From the NCBI GenBank assembly GCA_038524795.1, contig JBCBIJ010000013.1, positions 32,847-96,846 of the forward strand: 64,000 bases of DNA, written 5' to 3'. The notes under the pieces were generated by a model. It worked only from the letters and a program-made list of their open reading frames with translations, did no database searches and was not told the DNA's origin. The translations under genes were made by a program, and so were the position numbers. Positions 26,287 to 34,373 of this stretch are shown here, piece after piece (positions within the stretch are counted from its first letter, which is position 1; the number at the start of each line of letters is the position of its first letter). Source of the stretch: CALBPI01 sp038524795 (GTDB lineage: Bacteria > Pseudomonadota > Gammaproteobacteria > Steroidobacterales > Woeseiaceae).

Positions 26287-26626
26287 GGTTCACCAATAAT
26301 GGGACTGACAGCGCCACGTTACTGCAATGCAGACAATCGTGTGCCACCAAAGAGACCGTAAAGAGAACGATGACAAGAACAATAGTGGTGATTCGGACCC
26401 CCACTATCGTCTTGCGAACCAGAGGCAGCGCCATCACTTCAGGTTCCACGATGAATTCGTGGGCGGGCCGCATTGCGGTCAACCAGATGTCTTTCGCAAT
26501 CCTGACGGGCGATCGTTTCGATTGACCCTTCACACGATACGCTACGATCGCGCAGCACAGCATTGCCGAGCTACCTACCAGAGCCGTGAGCAAGAGCAGA
26601 GTGAAGGCACCGTCACTGATTTTCAA
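26270..26626 (-). CDS. Two-helix membrane protein
   Basis: The 118-residue protein has helices near residues 8-30 and 77-97 flanking a charged loop (YRVKGQSKRSPVRIAKDIW). A short cysteine-containing stretch (DCLHC) follows the second helix. No family is recognised. Confidence 0.6.
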   Translation of the reverse strand: MKISDGAFTLLLLTALVGSSAMLCCAIVAYRVKGQSKRSPVRIAKDIWLTAMRPAHEFIVEPEVMALPLVRKTIVGVRITTIVLVIVLFTVSLVAHDCLHCSNVALSVPLLVNHEVLL

Positions 26627-26669
26627 ATTCGCGACCTAACAACGCCACAAGCGCTCAACGTGCCTCACA

Positions 26670-27128
26670 TCACTTGGAGTACTCATTCGTCTTTCCCATG
26701 CGACGGACCGCGAATTGACCCAAACCGAGTCCAAGAAGCGCACCCGCCAGGCCGATTGTCCACGACAGTATCCGCATGTCCAACCAGCCCGACACGGTCA
26801 GATCGGTACCGCTCTCGGCGAAGTGCTGGAACGCCGAGACGCTCTCCCAGGCGATAAAACCCATGAAGATGATCAAGCCTGGTAGCCAGACGCGGCGCTC
26901 CAGAAGATAGCCGCAAACAAGAAACCCGATGAGTCGCACAGAGAAGAACCTTGCGTTCTCGACACGTTCCGCAACAGCTAACGCGCGCTCCACGTCCTGA
27001 GTGTAGTCGACATTGAACATGGCGAAATACGCCGCAAGACCGAGCGCCCTCTCGGCCAGCAGAGTCGCCACGATCATGCCCGCCGTGGCGATCAGCCATC
27101 TTTGCACCACTGGATTGCTAGTAGTCAA
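26670..27128 (-). CDS. Four-helix membrane protein
   Basis: The 152-residue protein has hydrophobic segments at about residues 12-33, 63-92, 94-110 and 118-142 and a short basic tail. No family is recognised. The gene start overlaps the DUF2164 gene end by 11 bases. Confidence 0.65.
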   Translation of the reverse strand: MTTSNPVVQRWLIATAGMIVATLLAERALGLAAYFAMFNVDYTQDVERALAVAERVENARFFSVRLIGFLVCGYLLERRVWLPGLIIFMGFIAWESVSAFQHFAESGTDLTVSGWLDMRILSWTIGLAGALLGLGLGQFAVRRMGKTNEYSK

Positions 27129-27366
27129 CGGGCTGCCTCAACTCGTCGATCGCCTCCCCAATGCTGTCGAGCCGTTTCTCCAGCACCGCCTGTGCGTCCA
27201 GAAGGCCACGATTGTAAAGGTAGGCGCCAATCTCCTCGGTGAAGAACTGCAGCAGAAATTCCGCGGGGAACTGTTCGATCTCCTGGTCCAACTCTTCCTG
27301 GAAGTAGCGTCGGATTTTTTTGACGAGCGCCTCCCGCTCCCCGGTTGTGAATTCAATCTTGTTCAC
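27118..27366 (-). CDS. DUF2164 family protein
   Basis: A GTG start at 27366 gives 82 residues that match DUF2164: IEFTTGEREALVKKIRRYFQEELDQEIEQFPAEFLLQFFTEEIGAYLYNRGLLDAQ. The frame upstream of this GTG overlaps the DUF1287 gene and is not family-like. The family is small, soluble and uncharacterised. Confidence 0.88.
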   Translation of the reverse strand: MNKIEFTTGEREALVKKIRRYFQEELDQEIEQFPAEFLLQFFTEEIGAYLYNRGLLDAQAVLEKRLDSIGEAIDELRQPVDY

Positions 27367-27427
27367 AGTAACTACGAGACCTTTTCTTTTTGGCAGGGAC
27401 GGCTGCGCCAGGCTCTGATCCCAACGA

Positions 27428-28039
27428 CTACTCAGGACCCAGATAACGGTAGTGCCCGGTAATCTGAAAGAGGAAGAGCATATCGTCCTTCTTGGGGCCG
27501 AGACCGATGTTGTGCACAATGAGCGGACGCTCGCCATCCGCCGACATTTCGTTCGTCACAATGCCGATGTGTGGATTGTTGCCGGGCAACATCCAGGTCA
27601 CGATGTCGCCAGGCTGGTAGTCGGCAGGGTTGTCGCTGACCACGAGCGACTCACCATGCCGCTCGAAAAAACGACGCAAGTTCGGCACGCGCCTGTGATC
27701 GATATTGCTGTCCGGGCGGGTCAGGCCCCAGTTGCGTGGGTAGGCAGCGAAGTCGGCGCTCATGTCTTCGTGGACTAGGCGCTGGAGATCGATACCAATT
27801 GCCCGGTAGCTTCGAATCAGCACGTCTGTGCAAACACCCACGTTCTCCGGTACGTCCCCGTTCGGGTAGGGGATGGCGCGGTACGACCCGTCATAGCGCA
27901 CGACATGCTTCGTTCGGTCCAGCGCTGCAACCACCAGGTCGCTCTCCGAGGGCTCTGCCGCCGCCAGCGACCAGAGCCCGAACAACACAATTGCAGGCGC
28001 ACGCGCTATGAGGCTTCCGCGGGACCGATTGCCAGTCAC
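27428..28039 (-). CDS. DUF1287 secreted protein (NlpC/P60-like fold)
   Basis: A GTG start at 28039 with AAGGTGG upstream gives 203 residues with a signal peptide (LIARAPAIVLFGLWSLAAA). DUF1287 motifs present are YDGSYRAIPYPNGDVPENVGVCTDVLIRSYR (likely catalytic Cys in GVCTD), HRRVPNLRRFFERHG, and PGDIVTWMLPGNNPHIGIV with the His. It is probably a periplasmic cysteine hydrolase of the NlpC/P60 superfamily; the substrate is unknown. Confidence 0.88.
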   Translation of the reverse strand: MTGNRSRGSLIARAPAIVLFGLWSLAAAEPSESDLVVAALDRTKHVVRYDGSYRAIPYPNGDVPENVGVCTDVLIRSYRAIGIDLQRLVHEDMSADFAAYPRNWGLTRPDSNIDHRRVPNLRRFFERHGESLVVSDNPADYQPGDIVTWMLPGNNPHIGIVTNEMSADGERPLIVHNIGLGPKKDDMLFLFQITGHYRYLGPE

Positions 28040-28131
28040 GACACCACCTTCTGAATCCCTACAAGCACACCCATTCGGCCTTGGTGATTGTAGGACGCGA
28101 TGAATCCCGAAAGCATGAACTTCGATCCCAC

Positions 28132-28458
28132 TTAGTTCTCGTTCGCCGCGACGCGCGGCTTCATCCAGGTCAGCATCAGACAAAGCACCGCAAAACCCAA
28201 CAACACAGGCCCGATCAGGATCATGTCGTTTCTGACGAGCCAGTTCCCCGACAGCATGCCATAGACGAAGATGGCGGACTCGTAGACCGCGTAGACAAGC
28301 CAGGTGCCACCGAGGAATCCGACCAGCAGCCGCCGGCTGCGTGGCACGCGTCCGCGCATGAGCGGCCAGAGCAAACCAACTGAAATCGCGAGCGGCACCA
28401 AGGGAACCGCCATGAACAGATCAACGACGAACCAGACCCACTCGACCAATAGATCCAT
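28132..28458 (-). CDS. Three-helix membrane protein
   Basis: The 108-residue protein starts inside a hydrophobic helix (residues 5-32), followed by helices near 43-66 and 77-97. An RGRVPRSRR turn lies between the first two. No family is recognised. Confidence 0.62.
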   Translation of the reverse strand: MDLLVEWVWFVVDLFMAVPLVPLAISVGLLWPLMRGRVPRSRRLLVGFLGGTWLVYAVYESAIFVYGMLSGNWLVRNDMILIGPVLLGFAVLCLMLTWMKPRVAANEN

Positions 28459-28551
28459 TGCCTAGGTGCGACAGGTCGACACAGACGGCCGAAGGCGCCC
28501 GGATGACAAGCGTGATGTCATGTGCCTTTCTTCAGCTCTGGGCGTCTGCGC

Positions 28552-28863
28552 TCACTCGTAAGACACCCAGAGCGTCACGAGCAGAACCTGTGGCTTCCTA
28601 TCGAAATGTTTGTCGACGATGGGCTCGATAATCTGGGTCAGTTCGTAGACCGTGGCGCCGTCCACATCTCTCGCCGGAAGCGCGACTGTCATTTGGGTCA
28701 GTACGCCGTTTTGCCACTGCCAGCCAATCTCCGACTCGACGCCGAGGGCCTTATCGATATCCTCGCTGACCGCCTTCTGCTGCTCGAGCATTCGTTCCAT
28801 CTTTTCGGCGGCGCCGCAGCCAGTCAGGAGCAGCACAACCATCAACAGAGCTACTAATCGCAT
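28552..28863 (-). CDS. Small lipoprotein of unknown function
   Basis: The start at 28863 gives 103 residues with signal peptide MRLVALLMVVLLLTGC (lipobox LTGC), a short coiled-coil segment (AEKMERMLEQQKAVSEDIDKAL), and a beta-rich C-terminal domain with LTQIIEPIVDKHFDRKPQVLLVTLWVSYE. No family is recognised. Confidence 0.72.
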   Translation of the reverse strand: MRLVALLMVVLLLTGCGAAEKMERMLEQQKAVSEDIDKALGVESEIGWQWQNGVLTQMTVALPARDVDGATVYELTQIIEPIVDKHFDRKPQVLLVTLWVSYE

Positions 28864-28892
28864 GTATAGCGTCTCCGACTGTTGGAATGGTT

Positions 28893-29279
28893 CTAGGTCG
28901 AGTCTGAGCCTTTGCCGGCCCACTCGAAGGCCAAGTAAAACGCACCGCAAAGGCCAGCGCCCGCGATGAGCGCCGAGGACAGCATTGAGTCAAACTCGTA
29001 ATGCGGATGATCGGAGAATAGCCAGTGCAAGAAGGTGTGTGCGACTAGGAATACCGCCACGGCAATCCGTGAATTCCTTCGCCGCCGCACATTCAGGCTG
29101 GCCACAAGACCTATGATGATCGCGAAGAGCGGCACGTGTGCGACCACGAAAACAGACTGGCCCACAGCGTCCTCAAGCAGACGAAGCAGTGGCAGCACAC
29201 GCCACTCGTGGTTGGGCATGGCGTCTAGCTCATGCGTGCAGAGCAGGGCAAGACCGAGATAGAAGATGGCGCTTTTCAT
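28893..29279 (-). CDS. Four-helix membrane protein (DUF6713-like)
   Basis: The 128-residue protein begins with a helix containing THELDAMPNHEWR, a pattern I associate with DUF6713, followed by three more helices and HTFLHWLFSDHPHYEFDS. Several His and Glu residues lie at the membrane edge (THELD, HEW, HTFLHW, HPHYEF), which could form a metal site (inference). Confidence 0.7.
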   Translation of the reverse strand: MKSAIFYLGLALLCTHELDAMPNHEWRVLPLLRLLEDAVGQSVFVVAHVPLFAIIIGLVASLNVRRRRNSRIAVAVFLVAHTFLHWLFSDHPHYEFDSMLSSALIAGAGLCGAFYLAFEWAGKGSDST

Positions 29280-29429
29280 CTGGATACCTTAGTCGTACCA
29301 GCTGCCGATTCGGTCGAGTAGGCGCTGGCGGGGGTCGGTCATTGCATGCGTGCCCTATGGCTGGATTGCACCTACTGGAGACTGAGACTCAACAACAACG
29401 CTAGAAGCCGTTTCATGACTGCCCGCGAA

Positions 29430-29924
29430 TTAAAGCTCGATGCCCTCTTCCCGCAAACGCCGTTCGACGTTCCGGGCAATTCTGGGACCCAGCATCGCGC
29501 CCCACTTCTGCCCGACTTCCATACCGTCCATGGCCATCAGCGGTGCTGCTTCGGCAAATTTGCGCCCCTCCTCCGTGGAATAAAACGCAATGGCTGCCCT
29601 CAGGTCTTTCTCGTCAAGGTACTTGGCGTAGATGGGGTACATCATCTCATTAAAGCTGCCAGCGGCCATTTCACGGCTTATCGTCGCCACAGCCTCTTCT
29701 CGCATGACGTCCAGCATGCGGTCCGGTAGCTCCGTTCCACCCGCCTTCATCGCCATTATCATTTGCTGCACGACAAGATCGGCCATCTGCTCGCCGATTT
29801 TGAGGGCACCGGTGACTTCCAGGACTTCGTCAACAAGCGCTTTGTAAGTCTCTGTCGGCTCATCAGCAAAGCCGGCGGCCGGGAAGGCAAGCAACCAAAC
29901 GGCAGCAAGTGTTCTTAGTTTCAC
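29430..29924 (-). CDS. DUF2059 secreted protein
   Basis: The 164-residue protein has a signal peptide (to AAGFADE) and the helical DUF2059 pattern: ALVDEVLEVTGALKIGEQM, YPIYAKYLDEKDLRAAIAFYSTEEGRKFAEAAPLMAMDGMEVGQKW. Such proteins are periplasmic helical-bundle proteins of unknown role. Confidence 0.87.
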   Translation of the reverse strand: MKLRTLAAVWLLAFPAAGFADEPTETYKALVDEVLEVTGALKIGEQMADLVVQQMIMAMKAGGTELPDRMLDVMREEAVATISREMAAGSFNEMMYPIYAKYLDEKDLRAAIAFYSTEEGRKFAEAAPLMAMDGMEVGQKWGAMLGPRIARNVERRLREEGIEL

Positions 29925-29967
29925 GTGAGCATCCTTAGTTCAAGATCTGATTGAGAGCAGCTCTGCA

Positions 29968-30468
29968 TCATGCTTGGAACCGAATCTCAAACATCGGCAG
30001 AAACCGCCCGGGGATACTCCCCGACTCTTTTTCACCAACTCGGGTACACCCAAACGCCGCGTAGAAGTCGGCGGCGTAGGGATCACTCTGGATGAGTACC
30101 TTGCAAGCACTGCGTGTCTTCACCGCCGCAATCGCGCGCTCCATCAGTTTGCGGCCATATCCCTGCCCGATATGAGCAGGCTCGACAAACAGCGCATCCA
30201 CTTCCCAAACCCCGGGATCAATTCGTACGAGTGCGACGTAGCCAATAACGGACTCTTTGGTTTCGCAGACCAAGTAAATCCTGTCCGGGTCGGCTATCTC
30301 AGACGCTGATACCACCAACTCGTGTCGGCACGCCGCCATGAATTCCGCTGAGTATCCCCAGTGGGCCTTCGAGCGGATCGCAATGCCCGACAGCAATTCA
30401 GCTTCTGCCTCTGCAGCGGGTCGGACAGGAAGCGTCTCTGCATCTCGTGTGCCCATGGAGGTTCCCAA
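29968..30468 (-). CDS. GNAT family N-acetyltransferase
   Basis: The 166-residue protein has an N-terminal RPAAEAEAELLSGIAIRSKAHWGYS region and the acetyl-CoA motif VDALFVEPAHIGQGYGRKLMERA. It ends IQSDPYAADFYAAFGCTRVGEKESGSIPGRFLPMFE, as in the GNAT subfamily with C-terminal 'SxxxGRxLP'. A start at the fifth residue (second Met) is also possible. Confidence 0.88.
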   Translation of the reverse strand: MGTSMGTRDAETLPVRPAAEAEAELLSGIAIRSKAHWGYSAEFMAACRHELVVSASEIADPDRIYLVCETKESVIGYVALVRIDPGVWEVDALFVEPAHIGQGYGRKLMERAIAAVKTRSACKVLIQSDPYAADFYAAFGCTRVGEKESGSIPGRFLPMFEIRFQA

Positions 30469-30493
30469 ATTAGCGATTCAGCACGGCTTCGAC

Positions 30494-30553
30494 TCACTCA
30501 GCGCCTGGCATCGTTCCGCTAGGTTTTTCTTTTTTTGAGAAGAGCCCGAACAT
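30494..30553 (-). CDS. Candidate 19-residue peptide or truncated gene start
   Basis: ATG at 30553 is preceded by AGGAG with 6-base spacing. It reads MFGLFSKKEKPSGTMPGAE before a TGA. The opening resembles the starts of many small cytoplasmic proteins, and a run of seven A's lies in codons 6-8. A shifted reading after the A run would extend the peptide to about 29 residues. It could be a leader peptide, a truncated gene or chance. Confidence 0.3.
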   Translation of the reverse strand: MFGLFSKKEKPSGTMPGAE

Positions 30554-30833
30554 GGGCAACTCCTGTGCTGTTGGCGCCAGCCGCGGCCGTGAGTAAGGCA
30601 CCTTTGCGTGGCCTCCATCAACTGCTCTGTCTTTGCTCGCGCAGATACTCACGCCGTTGCTTTGTGCTTTCTTGAAACACGATCCCCGAAGTTGCACTCA
30701 GGTTCAAGTTCTTGGCTCGGCGACCTGCAGCGTTTGCAGACATTCTGACGCGACCTGCCGGGGACCCTGCTATGGTCTATGGCTAGAGATCCTTCACTCC
30801 TTGCAATCACTATCATCGACCCGGATACACCTC
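30554..30833. other. Spacer upstream of the MDR oxidoreductase
   Basis: This gap lies between the small minus-strand peptide frame and the plus-strand oxidoreductase. It must hold the promoters for both directions. I see no convincing gene and no strong sigma70 pair. Confidence 0.35.
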
Positions 30834-31832
30834 ATGAGCACCTATACCAGCATCAACCTCGTCGCCCGCCCCAAGCCGGGCCCCATCACGTCAGACCTGT
30901 TCGAAGTCGTTGAAAAAGAGATCCCGACGGCCGGCCCCGGTGAGATCCTCGTGAAGCAGACGCATATGTCGTTGGACCCGGCGATGATTGGCTGGATGAG
31001 CCCCGACCCCGAAAGCTACATCCCGCCCGTCGCCTTGGGTGACGTGATGCGCGCCTCCGGTCTCGGCACCGTGGTCGAGAGCAATCATCCGAACTTTGCC
31101 GTCGGCGACATGGTCCGCGGGATGACGGGCTGGGCGGAGTACATTCTCACCGACGGCCAAGGCCTCAACACCGTGCCCGCGGGTCTGGACGCCGAAACCG
31201 TGCTGGCGGTATTCGCGCTGCCTGGGCTCACGGCCACACAAGGTTTGTACGGCTTCGGAGATCCGAAAGCAGGCGAGACTCTCGTGGTCAGCGGCGCTGC
31301 CGGATCCGTCGGCTCGATCGTCGGGCAGCTTGCCAAAGCGGATGGTCTGAACGTGATCGGTGTTGCCGGAGACGACGAAAAGTGCAACTGGATCGTCGAC
31401 ACGCTCGGGTTTGACGGCGCGATCAACTACAAGACCGATGACATCCCGGCGAAACTCGACGAGTTGGCGCCCAAGGGCGTCGACGTCTACTTCGAGAACA
31501 CCGGTGGGCCGATCCAGCAGCACGTGTTCGATCGCATGAACGCCCATGGCCGCATCGTGGTCTGCGGCATGATCGCTGACTACACGAGCGCCGAGCCCTC
31601 GCCGGGACCCAACTGGATTCCCCTGATCAAGAAACGTATCAACGTTCGCGGATTTGCCATGCCGGATCACTATGGCGATATCCCGGCGCTGCTCGAGAAA
31701 CTCACTCCCTACGTGATGGGCGACAAGATCAAGTTCCGAACTCACATCCTGGAAGGGTTGGAATCCGCCATTGATGGTCTGAACCTGTTCTTCACGGGCG
31801 GCAATCGCGGCAAGCTTATCGTCAAGCTCTAG
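30834..31832 (+). CDS. NADP-dependent MDR oxidoreductase (CurA/leukotriene B4 dehydrogenase-like)
   Basis: The start at 30834 (MSTYTSINLVARPKPGP) gives 332 residues. Zinc-independent MDR features are SLDPAMIGWM, GDMVRGMTGWAEY, the PGLTATQGLYGFGDPKAGETLVVSGAAGSVGSIVGQLAK Rossmann loop (GAAGSVG), VDVYFENTGGPIQQHVFDRMN and GRIVVCGMIADY. It should reduce an alpha,beta-unsaturated carbonyl with NADPH. The upstream open frame has a different composition and is excluded. Confidence 0.92.
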   Translation: MSTYTSINLVARPKPGPITSDLFEVVEKEIPTAGPGEILVKQTHMSLDPAMIGWMSPDPESYIPPVALGDVMRASGLGTVVESNHPNFAVGDMVRGMTGWAEYILTDGQGLNTVPAGLDAETVLAVFALPGLTATQGLYGFGDPKAGETLVVSGAAGSVGSIVGQLAKADGLNVIGVAGDDEKCNWIVDTLGFDGAINYKTDDIPAKLDELAPKGVDVYFENTGGPIQQHVFDRMNAHGRIVVCGMIADYTSAEPSPGPNWIPLIKKRINVRGFAMPDHYGDIPALLEKLTPYVMGDKIKFRTHILEGLESAIDGLNLFFTGGNRGKLIVKL

Positions 31833-31870
31833 GGCATGATCGGCGGCTTTGCCCCCAGGGATTTACCGCC

Positions 31871-32338
31871 CTACTCCGAGACAATCTCGCCCTCAGGCAA
31901 TGAGACAGATTCAGCCGGGAAGTAGTAGACGGCGGCGATTTTCTCGCCCGAAAACTCATAGATCGCCATCGACTGCTGCGACTTGAGCCCACCCTCGGAT
32001 TCCCAGGTCGCGACCTCGATCGCGCTAACACGGTCCCGACTCGGCATCATTCTCGAGATGGTCGAGCGGCACGACGGACACGACGAAAAGTAGCCTTCCA
32101 TAGCGGCAACCAGGTTGGATCGTCCCTCGACCTCAATTGACGCTGTCGCGTCGCTGACAGACAACCATTTGATGTCCTCGGTAACCATGGCGCCCATACG
32201 TGTGGCGTCTTGTGCGTTAAAGGCAGCGAGGAACTCGTAGACGATCGCCGACTTTGGATCGTCTGCATGATCCGCCGCCAATGCACCGGCGGGGACCGAA
32301 GCAAGTAGCGCGAGCAGCACCCATTTCGCAAATCTCAT
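31871..32338 (-). CDS. Secreted NTF2/SnoaL-fold protein
   Basis: The 155-residue protein has a signal peptide (MRFAKWVLLALLASVPAGALA) and an NTF2-like domain: VYEFLAAFNAQDATRMGAMVTEDIKWLSV, GRSNLVAAMEGYFSSCPSC, AIEVATWESEGGLKSQQSMAIYEFSGEKIAAVYYF. The ligand or reaction is unknown. Its first 9 codons are repeated exactly at 33621-33647. Confidence 0.83.
   Translation of the reverse strand: MRFAKWVLLALLASVPAGALAADHADDPKSAIVYEFLAAFNAQDATRMGAMVTEDIKWLSVSDATASIEVEGRSNLVAAMEGYFSSCPSCRSTISRMMPSRDRVSAIEVATWESEGGLKSQQSMAIYEFSGEKIAAVYYFPAESVSLPEGEIVSE
32304..32330. repeat. 27-bp direct repeat, copy 1
   Basis: This lies inside the signal-peptide codons of the secreted NTF2-fold gene. An identical 27-base copy in the same orientation is at 33621-33647. 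The two copies bracket the FG-GAP repeat gene. Confidence 0.9.
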
Positions 32339-32403
32339 ACTCGGACTCCTGCTTCCAATAGCTCGACCTCGCTGGCCCGCACGCGCGACCGCGCCAAGCG
32401 AAC

Positions 32404-33606
32404 CTAGTCTACAGAGCTGAGCACGATCTCGTTCTGCTTGCCAGAGTTCACGAAAACCAGGTCGGGCATGCTGTCGCCGTTGAGATCAGCTGTTGCGACG
32501 TCGTAGGTGGTCGCCTTGATACCGGGCAGCGGCTCCAGTCGATAGCCGTCGCCATCTGCCAGCGCAACGACATTCCTACCGCGAGCACCGAAAACGATAT
32601 CGCTCCGTCCATCGTTGTTGAGGTCGGAGACAGTCACCGCCGACGCCCGATCGACACCCTGAAATGTGTATGCGATTGCGGGCGCACCGCCAGAAAAAGA
32701 AAGGATGTAACTGGGCCCAGTGAGCACAGCAACAATAATCTCGCTGACGCCGTCTCCATCCAAATCGTGACTCGCAATTGCGCGGGATTCCTCCTCGGCA
32801 GAACCGAAGATCTCGGGCGCTGCGAACGAACCATCAGGCTTTTGCCGAAGTAGCGCAATGCTGCCCGTACCCCGGAGCGAGAACGCAATGTCTACCAGAC
32901 CATCACCATCAATATCGCCGGCACTGACACTGACCGCAGGCCCTTTGAACACGTCGACATGTCTCGGCGCGTCCAATAGCGGGCCGATGAGCGCATAGCT
33001 TTGTCCGCCGCGCTCTGAAAAGACGACGTCCAGAACACCATCGCCGTTCAAATCCGTCAGGGTGCAATCGCGCGAAGCCGTCGGCCGCCCGATTTCGACA
33101 ACACTCGAAAGATCCCCGCGCCCGGAATTCACGTAGACCGCAGGCGACGGGCCATCGCGAGCAACAACGACATCGATGTCGCCGTCGTTATCGACGTCAC
33201 CAGGGCAGGCGCCATATCCGGTGCTCGGTGCGGGCCCCACTATCTGGGCGTCGAAGACTGTGCCTGCGCCCTTATTCGTAAGCAGAACATCGTCTTCTTC
33301 CCAGTGTCGCCCGTTGACCACGAAGATGTCGTTGAGCCCGGAACCCGTGATATCCGCGATAGCAACACCGCCGGTACGATCTTGGCGACTCCCAAACAGT
33401 CCGCGCTTGCTCTCGAAGGTATAGCGGACACCGCCGACATCCAGCGTTTGGTTCTGCGGCGTCACGCAGCCTGGCGCCATCCCAATTGGTATGAGCACGA
33501 GGCACAACTTCGCGCGTGACGCCGCCTTGAGTGCGGCAGGCCGCCTGGGCGAGGTCACTTTACTGCGCCCAACGGCACGGACGCTGGTATCGCCAATGCG
33601 CATCAC
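32404..33606 (-). CDS. FG-GAP/VCBS repeat lipoprotein (beta-propeller)
   Basis: The 400-residue protein has a signal region ending in a possible lipobox (MAPGC), then about seven FG-GAP-like repeats with calcium-binding D-x-(D/N)-x-D-G loops: DVDNDGDIDVVVA, DLNGDGVLDVVFS, DIDGDGLVDIAFS, DLDGDGVSEIIVA, DLNNDGRSDIVFG, DLNGDSMPDLVFV. This predicts a seven-bladed integrin-alpha-like propeller exposed outside the cytoplasm. The function is unknown. Confidence 0.87.
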   Translation of the reverse strand: MMRIGDTSVRAVGRSKVTSPRRPAALKAASRAKLCLVLIPIGMAPGCVTPQNQTLDVGGVRYTFESKRGLFGSRQDRTGGVAIADITGSGLNDIFVVNGRHWEEDDVLLTNKGAGTVFDAQIVGPAPSTGYGACPGDVDNDGDIDVVVARDGPSPAVYVNSGRGDLSSVVEIGRPTASRDCTLTDLNGDGVLDVVFSERGGQSYALIGPLLDAPRHVDVFKGPAVSVSAGDIDGDGLVDIAFSLRGTGSIALLRQKPDGSFAAPEIFGSAEEESRAIASHDLDGDGVSEIIVAVLTGPSYILSFSGGAPAIAYTFQGVDRASAVTVSDLNNDGRSDIVFGARGRNVVALADGDGYRLEPLPGIKATTYDVATADLNGDSMPDLVFVNSGKQNEIVLSSVD

Positions 33607-33655
33607 GATCTAGTGGTGAGAGTAGCGCGAGCAGCACCCATTTCGCATCCATCAT
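33607..33655 (-). pseudogene. Truncated signal-peptide remnant
   Basis: A frame starting ATG-ATG at 33655 reads MMDAKWVLLALLSP, whose AKWVLLALL core equals residues 4-12 of the secreted NTF2-fold protein at 31871-32338, then continues into the FG-GAP gene in another frame and stops after about 31 residues. It looks like the start of a gene cut off by rearrangement. Confidence 0.5.
33621..33647. repeat. 27-bp direct repeat, copy 2
   Basis: This is identical to 32304-32330 and in the same orientation. It sits in the truncated signal-peptide remnant just upstream of the FG-GAP gene. Confidence 0.9.
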
Positions 33656-33916
33656 TCAAACCTTCGACTTTCGCCACCCGGCGCGCTTGGCGTCTTCTTC
33701 AGAACAGAACCATCGTTCACCCTTGCTTGGGTCAATCCGGGTTTGGTCGTAAAAGCGCTGACCCGGGACGTGGTAGATCCGCTCGCCCGTCTTCGTAGAG
33801 ATATTGCCTTTGATCTGACACGCGGGCGTCGGGGTCGCAAGACCTTCCGACTGTGCGGCGACGCTTCCTGAGAAAACGAGGGCGACGCAACACACCAAGG
33901 TAGCTATGGTTTTCAC
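33656..33916 (-). CDS. Secreted 'sunset domain'-type small protein
   Basis: A GTG start at 33916 with AGGAG 7 bases upstream gives 86 residues: a signal peptide (VKTIATLVCCVALVFSGSVAA) followed by CQIKGNISTKTGERIYHVPGQRFYDQTRIDPSKGERWFCSEEDAKRAGWRKSKV. This small domain, with two Cys and the YHVPGQ motif, occurs at the end of nucleases and alone. It probably has a DNA or cell-wall associated role, but this is not shown. Confidence 0.82.
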   Translation of the reverse strand: MKTIATLVCCVALVFSGSVAAQSEGLATPTPACQIKGNISTKTGERIYHVPGQRFYDQTRIDPSKGERWFCSEEDAKRAGWRKSKV

Positions 33917-34016
33917 AGAGCATCTCCTAAATACAACAAGAAAGGCACCCACCCCTCTGCATCGCGCCGACTTTGCTTTGCCACCGTTAGCTGCTCTTGT
34001 CTGCGACAACACGGAG

Positions 34017-34316
34017 CTAACGGTTCACTTTGTTGTGGGTACTGGACTGATGCCGATTGACTCCTGCCGGTCGCTTTTGCGTGTGCTTGGTCTTTCGCCC
34101 ACTCACTCGCGCACGCCAGCGTTTGAAGGCGCTTGCGGAAAGCTCGCGTCGCATCAGTCGAATCACATCGGCTTCGGACAGCCCATAGCTTGCTGCGATG
34201 GCCTCAAACGGCGTGCGATCCTCCCAGGCCATTTCGACAACGCGGCTGGCATCGGCAGGCGAGAGTTTGTCGGGTTCCACCATGAGGGAAATTATGCGCC
34301 TCGCGTCGACCAGCAT
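34017..34316 (-). CDS. TIGR03643-type small helix-turn-helix-like protein
   Basis: The 99-residue reading contains the family core VVEMAWEDRTPFEAIAASYGLSEADVIRLMRRELSASAFKRWRARVSGRKTKH, as I recall TIGR03643. A start at the twelfth residue (34283) would give the usual family length plus a basic tail. It is a small basic, possibly DNA-binding protein of unknown role. Confidence 0.82.
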   Translation of the reverse strand: MLVDARRIISLMVEPDKLSPADASRVVEMAWEDRTPFEAIAASYGLSEADVIRLMRRELSASAFKRWRARVSGRKTKHTQKRPAGVNRHQSSTHNKVNR

Positions 34317-34373
34317 CTACAGGTGACACCAGGTCCGGCGGCGCGCCTCGGTCGCTCCCCTTCCACGACCGCG

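Noticed and set aside
30891..31745. Long antisense frame inside the MDR oxidoreductase gene
   Set aside because: It is a mirror frame produced by codon bias; the plus-strand frame has complete MDR motifs.
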